Origin: Nilaparvata lugens
Taxonomy: Eukaryota; Arthropoda; Insecta; Hemiptera; Delphacidae
NCBI RefSeq assembly: GCF_014356525.2
Contig: NC_052507.1
Span: forward strand, 4,266,509-4,330,508
DNA: 64,000 nucleotides
Direction of reading: 5' to 3'
Shown here: positions 9,801 through 19,380 of the stretch, piece after piece
How the letters are laid out: every line of letters starts with the position of its first letter
How positions within the stretch are numbered: position 1 is the stretch's first letter
Made by a program: the position numbers and the translations under genes
Notes under the pieces: model-generated
The model's database searches: none
The model's input: only the letters and a program-made list of their open reading frames with translations
Told to the model about the DNA's origin: nothing

Positions 9801-11950
9801 CGGTTTTCTCTCGCAAGTTGGAACTTAAAATGAACAAACCTGTCTATTCCGGCTTCAGTGTACTGGAGTTGAGTAAATTCCATATGTACGAATTCTTTTA
9901 TTGCAAATTACAAAAAATCGTACCCTGGAACCGCGTAGAACTCTGTATGACCGACACCGACAGTTTTCTTCTAAACCTAAAAGTCGAAGATGTGTATCAG
10001 TTGATCAAAGATAATTTGACACTTTCAGTAGGCAAAATTAAATTTCTAGATTCCTACAAGTTTATGTCTGAATCCTTGGAAGTATTGGTGAGTAATTTGG
10101 TAGAAAGTACAGACATGGAAAAGAAGTTCGAAAGATTATTTTCGGTGTTTCATGATCCACCTCGCGAACACAGACAGCTCTTGTTGAAAAAAGGAGTATA
10201 TCCCTACTCGTACATGAGCTGTCCCGAAAAATTCGCGGAAACATCGCTCCCTCCCATTGAATGTTTTCATAACGACTTAACTGATACACCTCTGTCTCGC
10301 GAAGAATATGAGCATGCGCAAAGAGTGTTCTCAACATTCAAGCTGAAAAATCTGGGTGAATATCACGATTTTTATTTATGTTTGGACGTAATGCTATTAG
10401 CAACAGTATTTGAATCCATGAGGTCTACGCTTTTTAGCTCATACGGCCTCGATGTGACCCATTTTCTTTCCCTCGCGGACTTCACCTGGAATTGCATGTT
10501 GAAGTACACTAAAGTCGAATTGCAATTACTTACAGATCCGGACATGCATCTCATGTTCGAAGCGGGAATGAGAGGCGGGGTCTCATTTATCGGTAAACGT
10601 TATTGTGAGGCGAATAATAAACATCTACCTGAGACATACGATCCCTCAAAACCGTCTAATTATCTCCTTTACGTGGATGCTAATTCTCTTTACGCGGATG
10701 CTATGAGCAGACCCCTCCCTTTTGGGAATTTCAAATTCCTCACAGAGGAAGAAATTTCCAAACTTGATTTCGCGAATTTGGACAGCAATTCAGGAACTGG
10801 TTACATAATTGAATGCGATCTCGAGTACCCGAAAGATTTACACGATAAACATGCCAGCTTCCCTCTCGCGCCGCTACACTTAACTCCCCCGCGGGAATTG
10901 CTGTCCGAGTATCAGACAAATGAGAACGGTCAGGGAGTGACCAGAAAACTCATGAACACACTTTTTAACCGTGAAAAGTACATTGTACACTATGTCAATT
11001 TAAAACTCTACCTTCAGCTCGGTTTGAAATTATTGAAAGTACATCGCGTCATTAGTTTTTCCCAATCTCCCTGGCTGAAAAGCTACATCGACTTCAATAT
11101 CCGGAATAGACAGAACGCGAAAAATAAATTTGAAATATCCTTCTTTAAGGCCTGTTGCAATCTTTGTTTTGGTAAGACTATACAATCAGTTCGGAAACAC
11201 ATTAATGTTAAAATTATTACAGACGAAAAACGATTAGACAAGTACATTTCAAATCCGTTATGCAAACGCTGGCAAATAATTAGTCCGGACGTGATCGCGG
11301 TTTTCTCTCGCAAGTTGGAACTTAAAATGAACAAACCTGTCTATTCCGGCTTCAGTGTACTGGAGTTGAGTAAATTCCATATGTACGAATTCTTTTATTG
11401 CAAATTACAAAAAATCGTACCCTGGAACCGCGTAGAACTCTGTATGACCGACACCGACAGTTTTCTTCTAAACCTAAAAGTCGAAGATGTGTATCAGTTG
11501 ATCAAAGATAATTTGACCCTTTTCGATACTTCTAACTATCCACCTACCCACCCTTGCTTTTCCATGGAAAGAAATAAAGTTGTAGGTAAGTTTAAGGATG
11601 AAACGGGCTCAAGGCCGATCTCTAAATTTATAGGTCTTAGATCGAAACTTTACAGCTTTTTAGTTGGTAATGAGAATGATGACGAGGTTGTAAATAAATG
11701 CGTAGCAAAAGGAGTAAAGTCATCGGTTAAATGTAGAAAACTTAATTTTAATTTGTATAAGAAATCATTGTTTGAACGTAGTGTACATGTAGAAAAATTT
11801 AGTATGTTAAGATCCTATAACCATAGTATGTTTCAGGTCGAATGTGCAAAAATTTGTTTGAGTCCTTATGACGATAAAAGATACATTGCAGAAGATGGTC
11901 TGAATACTCTCCCTTTCGGTCATTATAGTCTCAACACTTCAACTGATTGA
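6888..11950 (+). pseudogene. PolB: Protein-primed DNA polymerase B, copy A (frameshift plus internal tandem duplication)
   Basis: The start ATG 6888 (MPRERRLRGIN) opens a frame of 190 residues that ends at 7460 through a one-base loss near 7449 relative to copy B. Homology then continues in another frame to 11950. Visible motifs are exonuclease I (YADLETYV near 7965), exonuclease II (NFSGFDSHF near 8435), exonuclease III (YHDFYLCLDV near 8867), polymerase motif A (DANSLYADAM near 9179), motif B (CCNLCFGKT near 9657) and motif C (TDTDS near 9953). The exonuclease III to motif C part then repeats in frame at 10018-11514. The C-terminal tail (DDKRYIAEDG, FGHYS) follows once. The enzyme would replicate the element from its protein-bound ends. 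As assembled this copy is not a normal polymerase. Confidence 0.9.
8521..11514 (+). repeat. In-frame 1497-bp tandem duplication within PolB copy A
   Basis: Bases 8521-10017 recur at 10018-11514 with no difference that I noticed. The unit length is 499 codons, so the frame stays open across the junction. Both breakpoints share the short string TTTGAC, which suggests a microhomology-mediated event or an assembly collapse/expansion. The duplicated part contains exonuclease III and polymerase motifs A, B and C. Confidence 0.95.
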
Positions 11951-12015
11951 TCAGTATGTGCTGTGACAATCATCCAACACCACTAATTTGATTTGTCTGT
12001 TGTAAATATCATGAA
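11951..12015. other. PolB-integrase spacer, orphan copy
   Basis: Identical to 18135-18199. It should lead into the integrase but is cut right after the integrase ATG codon region (12011-12013) and joined to a PolB fragment. Confidence 0.85.
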
Positions 12016-13070
12016 CAGTATTTGAATCCATGAGGTCTACGCTTTTTAGCTCATACGGCCTCGATGTGACCCATTTTCTTTCCCTCGCGGACTTCACCTG
12101 GAATTGCATGTTGAAGTACACTAAAGTCGAATTGCAATTACTTACAGATCCGGACATGCATCTCATGTTCGAAGCGGGAATGAGAGGCGGGGTCTCATTT
12201 ATCGGTAAACGTTATTGTGAGGCGAATAATAAACATCTACCTGAGACATACGATCCCTCAAAACCGTCTAATTATCTCCTTTACGTGGATGCTAATTCTC
12301 TTTACGCGGATGCTATGAGCAGACCCCTCCCTTTTGGGAATTTCAAATTCCTCACAGAGGAAGAAATTTCCAAACTTGATTTCGCGAATTTGGACAGCAA
12401 TTCAGGAACTGGTTACATAATTGAATGCGATCTCGAGTACCCGAAAGATTTACACGATAAACATGCCAGCTTCCCTCTCGCGCCGCTACACTTAACTCCC
12501 CCGCGGGAATTGCTGTCCGAGTATCAGACAAATGAGAACGGTCAGGGAGTGACCAGAAAACTCATGAACACACTTTTTAACCGTGAAAAGTACATTGTAC
12601 ACTATGTCAATTTAAAACTCTACCTTCAGCTCGGTTTGAAATTATTGAAAGTACATCGCGTCATTAGTTTTTCCCAATCTCCCTGGCTGAAAAGCTACAT
12701 CGACTTCAATATCCGGAATAGACAGAACGCGAAAAATAAATTTGAAATATCCTTCTTTAAGGCCTGTTGCAATCTTTGTTTTGGTAAGACTATACAATCA
12801 GTTCGGAAACACATTAATGTTAAAATTATTACAGACGAAAAACGATTAGACAAGTACATTTCAAATCCGTTATGCAAACGCTGGCAAATAATTAGTCCGG
12901 ACGTGATCGCGGTTTTCTCTCGCAAGTTGGAACTTAAAATGAACAAACCTGTCTATTCCGGCTTCAGTGTACTGGAGTTGAGTAAATTCCATATGTACGA
13001 ATTCTTTTATTGCAAATTACAAAAAATCGTACCCTGGAACCGCGTAGAACTCTGTATGACCGACACCGAC
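12016..13070 (+). pseudogene. PolB: PolB fragment, copy C
   Basis: The 1055 bp match 8907-9961 at a constant offset. The fragment starts in the exonuclease III region and contains motif A (near 12288) and motif B. It ends inside motif C after TDTD, where unrelated sequence begins at 13071. The left junction joins the integrase start codon region to PolB with a 2-base overlap (AA). It has no start of its own apart from internal ATGs and lacks both ends of the protein, so it cannot encode a working polymerase. Confidence 0.92.
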
Positions 13071-14408
13071 AATATTGTTCTCCATGTTAGATCCTTCAAC
13101 AAGGAAGGATCATTTTTCAAACATGAATCTTGACAGTGTTTTCTATCATCAATGAGACATTTTAATATTCAACCAACCTAATGAATTACAATAGCAAAAT
13201 TCAGGAATTTCCTTTAATTCGCATCTTCGATGTCTATCAACTATATTCTTATTTATAATATAACATACGCTTATATGTTCTGACTTCAGTTCTTCACTTT
13301 TACCAGGTTTTATAAATGTTAAATATTCCTCAAACGTTAGTCCTTCTTTTCCGAAATTATTCAATTCTAATATTGTTTTGTCAATAAGTTCGAAATAACA
13401 ACATCTATATTTTTTATCGATTTTATTCGAAAAATAGTTCTTATCAAATGAAATTGAATCCATCTCCAATCTGAAATTAAACAGAATATGCTATCAATCT
13501 TGTTCTAAGCCTGTCTCATCTGAAGAATCTCGTAAAAAATTCCAGATAAGTTTATTTGATTGTTCTTTTGTTAAATGAGCATTGTTTTCTATTATAACCT
13601 TCTTAATTCTATTGATAGACTGTGTAATTATTGTCAGACTACAGTCCAAAACTTCTTTTCATCCCAATTTCATAAAATAAATTGTTCAAATAAAGGTTAT
13701 GCACATGCGACTTTTCAATTCTTCACTAATTTCCACGTTGAAACAGACACATGAAACAATTGATTTTGAATTTAGAAAGATTAAGATCCGAATTGACAAA
13801 AAAGCAATAAATGAAGATCTTTGATATAATTCAATATATTATGTATATTTTGTAATTCAGTTTAATTAATGAGATACTATACTTACAAAGATTGGGCTAT
13901 CAATGCTCACCTATTATGATGGAATCTAGAGCACAAATAAACATTTTTTTACAAACAGCATTAAAAAATACATAACAATTTTGAATGTTTTTCAAGGCTC
14001 ATTTTTGTTATTACATTGAATTCTATGCATACCTCTCTGTTTGTGATCATGAGGTTTACCAGCATGTAATTTTCCAGTTTACTCAAAGCTTGTAATTTTT
14101 CAATTGTCTGCCTACGATTTTATTTATTCGTTGATATAATTACAAATCATATGAATATGATCGGGTAGAACAACAGGCACAGTCCAAAACTATTCTGTTC
14201 CTTTAGAAAAAATGTTTTGTACTTTATAATATATATTTGGTTTCATTGTTTTCACAGCATTTTCTCACCTCTCAACTCATAAGCAGTATCTACACCTGAG
14301 AGGAATCAATCATACCATAGGCCGCTATCTTACCATAGACCGCTATCTACACTCGAGGAGATTCACGCACCATCAACACATGTAAGTTCATTTTTACTTA
14401 AAGTTTTC
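13071..14408. other. Unassigned AT-rich segment inside the Polinton
   Basis: This stretch joins PolB fragment C to the BIR gene. It holds one small minus-strand frame (13149-13463) and, at about 13500-13670 on the minus strand, an open stretch of about 50 codons ending LEQD that has no start codon, so it looks like a gene remnant. The rest (13680-14400) is AT-rich with a short CATAGGCCGCTATCTTACC repeat near 14310. It may be accessory Polinton DNA or a host insertion. Confidence 0.5.
13149..13463 (-). CDS. Unknown Cys-containing protein (about 104 aa)
   Basis: The first ATG is at 13463 (MDSISFDKNYF). The frame contains several Cys residues (RCCYFEL, HISVCYI, FCYCNSLG) and ends NIKMSH. A TTTAATTTCAG stretch lies just upstream of the start on the coding strand and resembles a splice acceptor, so this may be the last exon of something or a remnant. 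No family recognised. It sits in an unexplained segment between PolB fragment C and the BIR gene. Confidence 0.35.
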   Translation of the reverse strand: MDSISFDKNYFSNKIDKKYRCCYFELIDKTILELNNFGKEGLTFEEYLTFIKPGKSEELKSEHISVCYIINKNIVDRHRRCELKEIPEFCYCNSLGWLNIKMSH

Positions 14409-14478
14409 TCCTCCGAGGAGGAAAATTGTGCTCCGAGCACAGTTTTTCTCCTCCGAGGACAGTGTTTGTCCTCGGAGG
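14409..14478. promoter_or_regulatory. Cluster of CCGAGG inverted repeats just 3' of the BIR gene
   Basis: Three inverted repeats follow each other: CCTCC-GA-GGAGG near 14410-14422, GTGCTC-C-GAGCAC at 14428-14440, and a perfect 11-bp stem (CCTCCGAGGAC / GTCCTCGGAGG) with a 7-base loop at 14450-14478. The last lies 12 bases beyond the BIR stop codon, so in the BIR transcript it would form a 3' hairpin. Candidate roles are RNA 3'-end formation, stability or protein binding; none is proven. Confidence 0.5.
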
Positions 14479-14490
14479 ATAAAAAACCTT

Positions 14491-15105
14491 CTACATTATA
14501 CTGCATGCTTGTGATTTTTTCGCCTCATCTGTATGATGAGCGTCTTTTGTCTTAGACTCATCAGCATAATATATACAAAACGGTGTATGCATTACTTTTT
14601 CAAATGGTTCAACGATAATATATTTACAAAACACACATTGTAGATAGTGATAGTTATGTAAGAAATAACCATTTCTTGCAAAATAGTCTGCTCTATCAGT
14701 TAATGGTTTGCAAATGTAACAATGTAGATGGTGTGGAGGTAGTTTTTCAAACCACTCTCCTTGTACAGATAAATCTTCTGGCATATTAGTAAATGATAAA
14801 TATCTTTCTTCATATAATCGTAGAATATTATTATCGTAATTCTCATCTTCAATTGTTATATTTCCTTTCCTTCTACAATTTGGGCTAAACTTTGCATGTT
14901 CGTTGGCTACAACATCATTTTGCTCCCAATCTCCTATACAAACTGAACAAAATACGCAGCGTACAATATCCGGTTCACTTGCGAATACAAAACCGTCTTT
15001 CGCCATATTTTCTGCCGACAAATTCTGACTAGTTTTTGTCCATTTTTTATCGAATGTTAATAATCTCAATCTTTCATGTAACATTATCTGTCCTTGTGAT
15101 AACAT
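14491..15105 (-). CDS. BIR-domain protein (inhibitor-of-apoptosis-like) with CaaX end
   Basis: The first ATG is 15105 (MLSQGQIMLHERL); a longer frame would need a TTG. Residues 12-79 fit a BIR domain: RLLTF..KW, a MAKDGFVF stretch, then C50-x2-C53-x16-H70-x6-C77, the exact canonical zinc spacing. Residues 138-180 look like a second, degenerate BIR (YFARNGYF, C157-x2-C160, H173, C177 at short spacing), and C129/C132 form another Cys pair. No RING finger is present. The last four residues are CSIM, a CaaX-type prenylation box. BIR proteins of insect viruses can block caspases; this one may play such a role, but that is inferred. The frame is intact and diverges from PolB copy B. In copy A only its first 20 or so codons remain. 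Confidence 0.85.
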   Translation of the reverse strand: MLSQGQIMLHERLRLLTFDKKWTKTSQNLSAENMAKDGFVFASEPDIVRCVFCSVCIGDWEQNDVVANEHAKFSPNCRRKGNITIEDENYDNNILRLYEERYLSFTNMPEDLSVQGEWFEKLPPHHLHCYICKPLTDRADYFARNGYFLHNYHYLQCVFCKYIIVEPFEKVMHTPFCIYYADESKTKDAHHTDEAKKSQACSIM

Positions 15106-15196
15106 CGTGAATGTCAATTCACAACTGATTGTGAATTACATTCCTTTACACATACTATTGCTTATGTCATCCTGATCATTTTGTTTTTTCAGTATC
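15106..15196. promoter_or_regulatory. Bidirectional 91-bp spacer between BIR and PolB genes
   Basis: The two genes diverge from this short AT-rich spacer, so both promoters must lie here or inside the coding ends. It includes a near-palindrome (TCACAACTGATTGTGA at about 15119-15134). The same spacer is present at 6798-6887. A shared control of replication and anti-death genes is inferred from geometry only. Confidence 0.5.
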
Positions 15197-18134
15197 ATGC
15201 CGAGGGAACGCAGACTTCGTGGGATCAATTCAAGCGCAGTTCGCCATCGCATCAGTTTTGAGGACGAGGATATTGACATTGAGAGTGTGCTTGAGAGGAC
15301 GAAAACTCGAGTGTTCGAGATAATTAGGGAGCATGCGGCACGGTATGATGCAAATGTTAAGTGGTACATAGTGCTTAACGTTTTATTGTATAAATTAGTG
15401 GTGCTGGATGACAAGGTTGATGAGTCTGTTTCATCTCTAATAAATCTACATAGTTACTCCAACATAGCGCTGAACGTGCTTGAGAACTATGAAGATTTTA
15501 ATGAGCATTTTTTCTTGGCTGTGAGAAAAATCATCATGTCTTTCGAAAATTTCGTAAGACATGGGTCTGGATGGGTGTTGAAGAAAATTGAATCACTGGA
15601 TGTAAATGTAATCAAATATAATCCTATATACACATCCAGTTTCATTCAAACACCCCAGTTTTTGAAAAACAAAAAATGTATTATAAATGTCAAAAATCTT
15701 TCTGACGAAAAATGTTTTTTGTGGTCGGTCCTCGCATATTTCCATCAGAAACCAAGGAACTCGGACTTAACTGTAAAGTATTTGAGCAAGTTTGCTCACA
15801 GACTCAATATGCGAGGTGTAAATTTCCCGGTGACGACACGCGATATTAAGAAATTCGAAATACTCAATCCGGACATTGCAATTCACGTCATCGCGTATGA
15901 CAACAAAAAATTTTTTCCCTACCGTACAAGCATTTTCCGCACGCGTAAACACCAAATTAATCTTTTAATGTTGAAAGGCGATGCAGGAAAAACACATTAT
16001 TGTTTAATCAACACCGCGAACGGGAAAAACGGGCTATCGCGTCTTTTCTCCCACCTTTCAAAATGCAACGGTCAAGTACATGTATGCAATTTCTGTTTTC
16101 ACCGGTTCACATCAAACAAATCTAAGAATTGTGATGGTAAAGCAAATTTGTTGAAACATATGGAACTTTGTTCCAAGTTTGAATCTCAGCGCGTTTCATA
16201 TCCTAAACGCGGAGAGACAATTAAATTCAAGAAACTAGGCGCGACGTTGAAGAAAAAGTACACTATTTACGCGGATTTAGAAACATACGTTGTGAATATT
16301 GATAATGATGATGATGATGATTCCGATTCTGATGAAATTACACGTAGTTACACCAAGAAAACGGCGCGGCATATTCCTTGCGGGTATTGTTTCGTTGTTA
16401 TAGATGTAAACGGAGAAATCGCCTACGGACCTGTACTCCATAGATCGAGTAGTTTAGACGAAAAAATCATGGAGAAATTTCTTCAGGAAATTACAGATCT
16501 TGGCGAAATTTTGTATGAGGATATGAAACGTGAAATTCCGATGCAACATTTGTCCGAAAGTGAAGAGCGCGAATTTCAAAATTCAGTAAACTGCGGGCTT
16601 TGTGCTGAACCGTTCTCAGAAACCGATATTAAATGTCGTCACCACGCGCACGAAACCGGTAATTACCTATGTGCAGCACACGTTTCTTGCAATTTAACAG
16701 CGCGTACTCCAGATTACATTTCGTGTTATTTCCATAATTTCTCCGGTTTTGATTCGCATTTTATTCTGAAATCGCTCGGTAAATGTAAAAAAGAAATTTC
16801 CTGCATCGCAAATACGTCAGAAAGATTTTTGACACTTTCAGTAGGCAAAATTAAATTTCTAGATTCCTACAAGTTTATGTCTGAATCCTTGGAAGTATTG
16901 GTGAGTAATTTGGTAGAAAGTACAGACATGGAAAAGAATTTCCAAACTTGATTTCGCGAATTTGGACAGCAATTCAGGAACTGGTTACATAATTGAATGC
17001 GATCTCGAGTACCCGAAAGATTTACACGATAAACATGCCAGCTTCCCTCTCGCGCCGCTACACTTAACTCCCCCGCGGGAATTGCTGTCCGAGTATCAGA
17101 CAAATGAGAACGGTCAGGGAGTGACCAGAAAACTCATGAACACACTTTTTAACCGTGAAAAGTACATTGTACACTATGTCAATTTAAAACTCTACCTTCA
17201 GCTCGGTTTGAAATTATTGAAAGTACATCGCGTCATTAGTTTTTCCCAATCTCCCTGGCTGAAAAGCTACATCGACTTCAATATCCGGAATAGACAGAAC
17301 GCGAAAAATAAATTTGAAATATCCTTCTTTAAGGCCTGTTGCAATCTTTGTTTTGGTAAGACTATACAATCAGTTCGGAAACACATTAATGTTAAAATTA
17401 TTACAGACGAAAAACGATTAGACAAGTACATTTCAAATCCGTTATGCAAACGCTGGCAAATAATTAGTCCGGACGTGATCGCGGTTTTCTCTCGCAAGTT
17501 GGAACTTAAAATGAACAAACCTGTCTATTCCGGCTTCAGTGTACTGGAGTTGAGTAAATTCCATATGTACGAATTCTTTTATTGCAAATTACAAAAAATC
17601 GTACCCTGGAACCGCGTAGAACTCTGTATGACCGACACCGACAGTTTTCTTCTAAACCTAAAAGTCGAAGATGTGTATCAGTTGATCAAAGATAATTTGA
17701 CCCTTTTCGATACTTCTAACTATCCACCTACCCACCCTTGCTTTTCCATGGAAAGAAATAAAGTTGTAGGTAAGTTTAAGGATGAAACGGGCTCAAGGCC
17801 GATCTCTAAATTTATAGGTCTTAGATCGAAACTTTACAGCTTTTTAGTTGGTAATGAGAATGATGACGAGGTTGTAAATAAATGCGTAGCAAAAGGAGTA
17901 AAGTCATCGGTTAAATGTAGAAAACTTAATTTTAATTTGTATAAGAAATCATTGTTTGAACGTAGTGTACATGTAGAAAAATTTAGTATGTTAAGATCCT
18001 ATAACCATAGTATGTTTCAGGTCGAATGTGCAAAAATTTGTTTGAGTCCTTATGACGATAAAAGATACATTGCAGAAGATGGTCTGAATACTCTCCCTTT
18101 CGGTCATTATAGTCTCAACACTTCAACTGATTGA
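15197..18134 (+). pseudogene. PolB: Protein-primed DNA polymerase B, copy B (629-bp internal deletion)
   Basis: From ATG 15197 the frame runs 584 residues through the N-terminal region, a zinc-finger-like Cys/His segment (VCNFCFHRF, then HMELC), exonuclease I (YADLETYV, about residue 360) and exonuclease II (about residue 515). It ends at 16951 where a deletion joins sequence equivalent to 8628 and 9258. The deletion removes exonuclease III and polymerase motif A and changes frame. Homology resumes in another frame from about 16940 to 18134 with motif B, motif C (TDTDS near 17635) and the C-terminal tail. This copy lacks the frameshift of copy A near the N-terminus. It abuts the integrase, so it appears to be the resident gene, later damaged. 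Confidence 0.9.
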
Positions 18135-18183
18135 TCAGTATGTGCTGTGACAATCATCCAACACCACTAATTTGATTTGTCTG

Positions 18184-18198
18184 TTGTAAATATCATGA
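18184..18198 (+). promoter_or_regulatory. TTGTAAATATCATGA motif at the integrase start
   Basis: The 15-base string TTGTAAATATCATGA includes the integrase ATG (18195). The same string recurs at 19168-19182 upstream of the ATPase gene and, as part of the duplication, at 12000-12014. An initiator-like role is inferred. Confidence 0.4.
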
Positions 18199-19148
18199 AT
18201 ATTATTAGATCTAAGCTAGCTTTAGAGCTTCATAGCGTGCCGCGTGTGAACTATCCCACTCGCAAATATGAACTGAAAAGTGAAAAAGATCTCCTTCAAG
18301 CAGACCTTATTGAAATGATAAGTTTATCACGTTTTAATAAGGGTTATAAATATATCTTAGTTGTTATTAATTGTTTTACAAAATTTGCATATTGTGTACC
18401 ATTAAAAGACAAGACAAGTCAATCTGTATTTAACGCTCTCCAACCAATTATTTCTAAAAATAAGGGCATTAAGCTGTTCCAAACAGATCAGGGAACAGAA
18501 TTCTTCAATTCAAAAGTTAAAGCATTATTAGATAAATATAGTATTAAACATTACCATGTTTTTACCGATAAGAAAGCATCCATAGTTGAACGGCTGATTA
18601 GAACACTTAAAGCAAAAATTTATAGATATTTAACTGAGCATGGAACAAAAAACTGGTTAACCAATCTAGACAGTTTAGTTAAAAATTATAATGCTACAGT
18701 GCACAGTTCAATTAGAATGAAACCTAAAGATGTGGGGAAAAAAGATCGTACACATGTTTTATCGTCATTGAATTCTGCATTCAATAGACGATATAAATTG
18801 AAAAATTCAAAACCAAAATTTAAGCTAGGCGATATCGTGCGAATCTCGAAGAAACGATTATTTTTCGATAAATCTTATAACATAAACTGGAGCGCAGAGT
18901 ATTTTGTGATTCATTCTATATTTCCTTCCAAACCTATAACCTACTCACTGAGAGATCTAAACGGTGAAGTAATTAGTGGGCGGTTTTATGCAGAAGAAAT
19001 TAAAAAAACGCAATTAAACGAAACGGAGAGACAAGTGTATTTGATTGAAAAAATATTAAAACGTGATAAAAAAGGATTGTTAGTGAAATGGATTGGATTT
19101 TCTAAACCTAGCTATATTAGTAAAGATCAATTATTAGATGAAAAATAA
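18195..19148 (+). CDS. INT: Retroviral-type DDE integrase with C-terminal chromodomain-like segment
   Basis: ATG 18195 gives 317 residues. The catalytic triad is Asp37 (LLQADLIEM), Asp98 (FQTDQGTEF) and Glu132 (ASIVERLIRTLK), with the usual 33-residue spacing of Polinton integrases between the last two. A small beta-rich region follows (KFKLGDIVRISKKR). The last 45 residues (VYLIEKILKRD, LLVKWIGF) resemble a chromodomain, which may guide integration to marked chromatin. The enzyme would insert the linear element into host DNA with short target duplications. The N-terminus is short, with no clear HHCC zinc domain, so the first part might be lost or lie elsewhere. The frame is intact. It follows PolB copy B by 60 bp on the same strand. 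Confidence 0.92.
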   Translation: MNIIRSKLALELHSVPRVNYPTRKYELKSEKDLLQADLIEMISLSRFNKGYKYILVVINCFTKFAYCVPLKDKTSQSVFNALQPIISKNKGIKLFQTDQGTEFFNSKVKALLDKYSIKHYHVFTDKKASIVERLIRTLKAKIYRYLTEHGTKNWLTNLDSLVKNYNATVHSSIRMKPKDVGKKDRTHVLSSLNSAFNRRYKLKNSKPKFKLGDIVRISKKRLFFDKSYNINWSAEYFVIHSIFPSKPITYSLRDLNGEVISGRFYAEEIKKTQLNETERQVYLIEKILKRDKKGLLVKWIGFSKPSYISKDQLLDEK

Positions 19149-19380
19149 TCAATTGTAAATAATCTATTGTAAATATCATGATGTACATTTGTTGAAAATA
19201 TATTAGAAGTATTATTTGACATTGGTTCTCATTTCGTAATATAAGAATCCATAATCTGTCTGATGATGTGGAGAGGAGGTGGTCTGCATTCCAATCTCTG
19301 GGAAACGCCTCTCTATACATCATCATCACCTCGGTCATTGTTCAGTGGCTTATCAGATCACGCTCTGTACGTTTGTAATC
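19149..19380. other. Integrase-ATPase spacer
   Basis: AT-rich for the first 100 bp, containing a second copy of TTGTAAATATCATGA at 19168-19182. It then turns GC-richer with a GATGATG / CATCATC inverted pair around 19261-19326. The frame in front of the ATPase is open upstream of its ATG, but no conserved residues are visible there. Confidence 0.5.

Larger units (their letters stand above)
6735..12015. repeat. Duplicated BIR-5'/PolB/integrase-start block, copy A
   Basis: Colinear with 15044-18199 and almost identical. The 2.1-kb length difference is fully explained by a 1497-bp tandem duplication here, a 629-bp deletion in the other copy and one single-base indel near 7449. Only a few substitutions are visible (around 7432, 7454 and 7755). 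The left edge is inside the BIR gene and the right edge is at the integrase start codon, where the sequence switches to the third PolB fragment. Confidence 0.9.
15044..18199. repeat. BIR-5'/PolB/integrase-start block, copy B
   Basis: Counterpart of 6735-12015. It carries the 629-bp deletion but lacks the tandem duplication and the single-base loss. It is followed by the complete integrase and preceded by the complete BIR gene, so it probably marks the original position. Confidence 0.9.

Noticed and set aside
6888..11950. A genuine giant polymerase gene as a new family
   Set aside because: The extra length is an exact internal duplication, so it is a rearrangement or assembly product rather than a new domain architecture.
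8565..12946. Minus-strand frames of 60-91 codons that recur in each PolB copy
   Set aside because: They recur only because PolB DNA is duplicated; they are antisense shadows with no motif.
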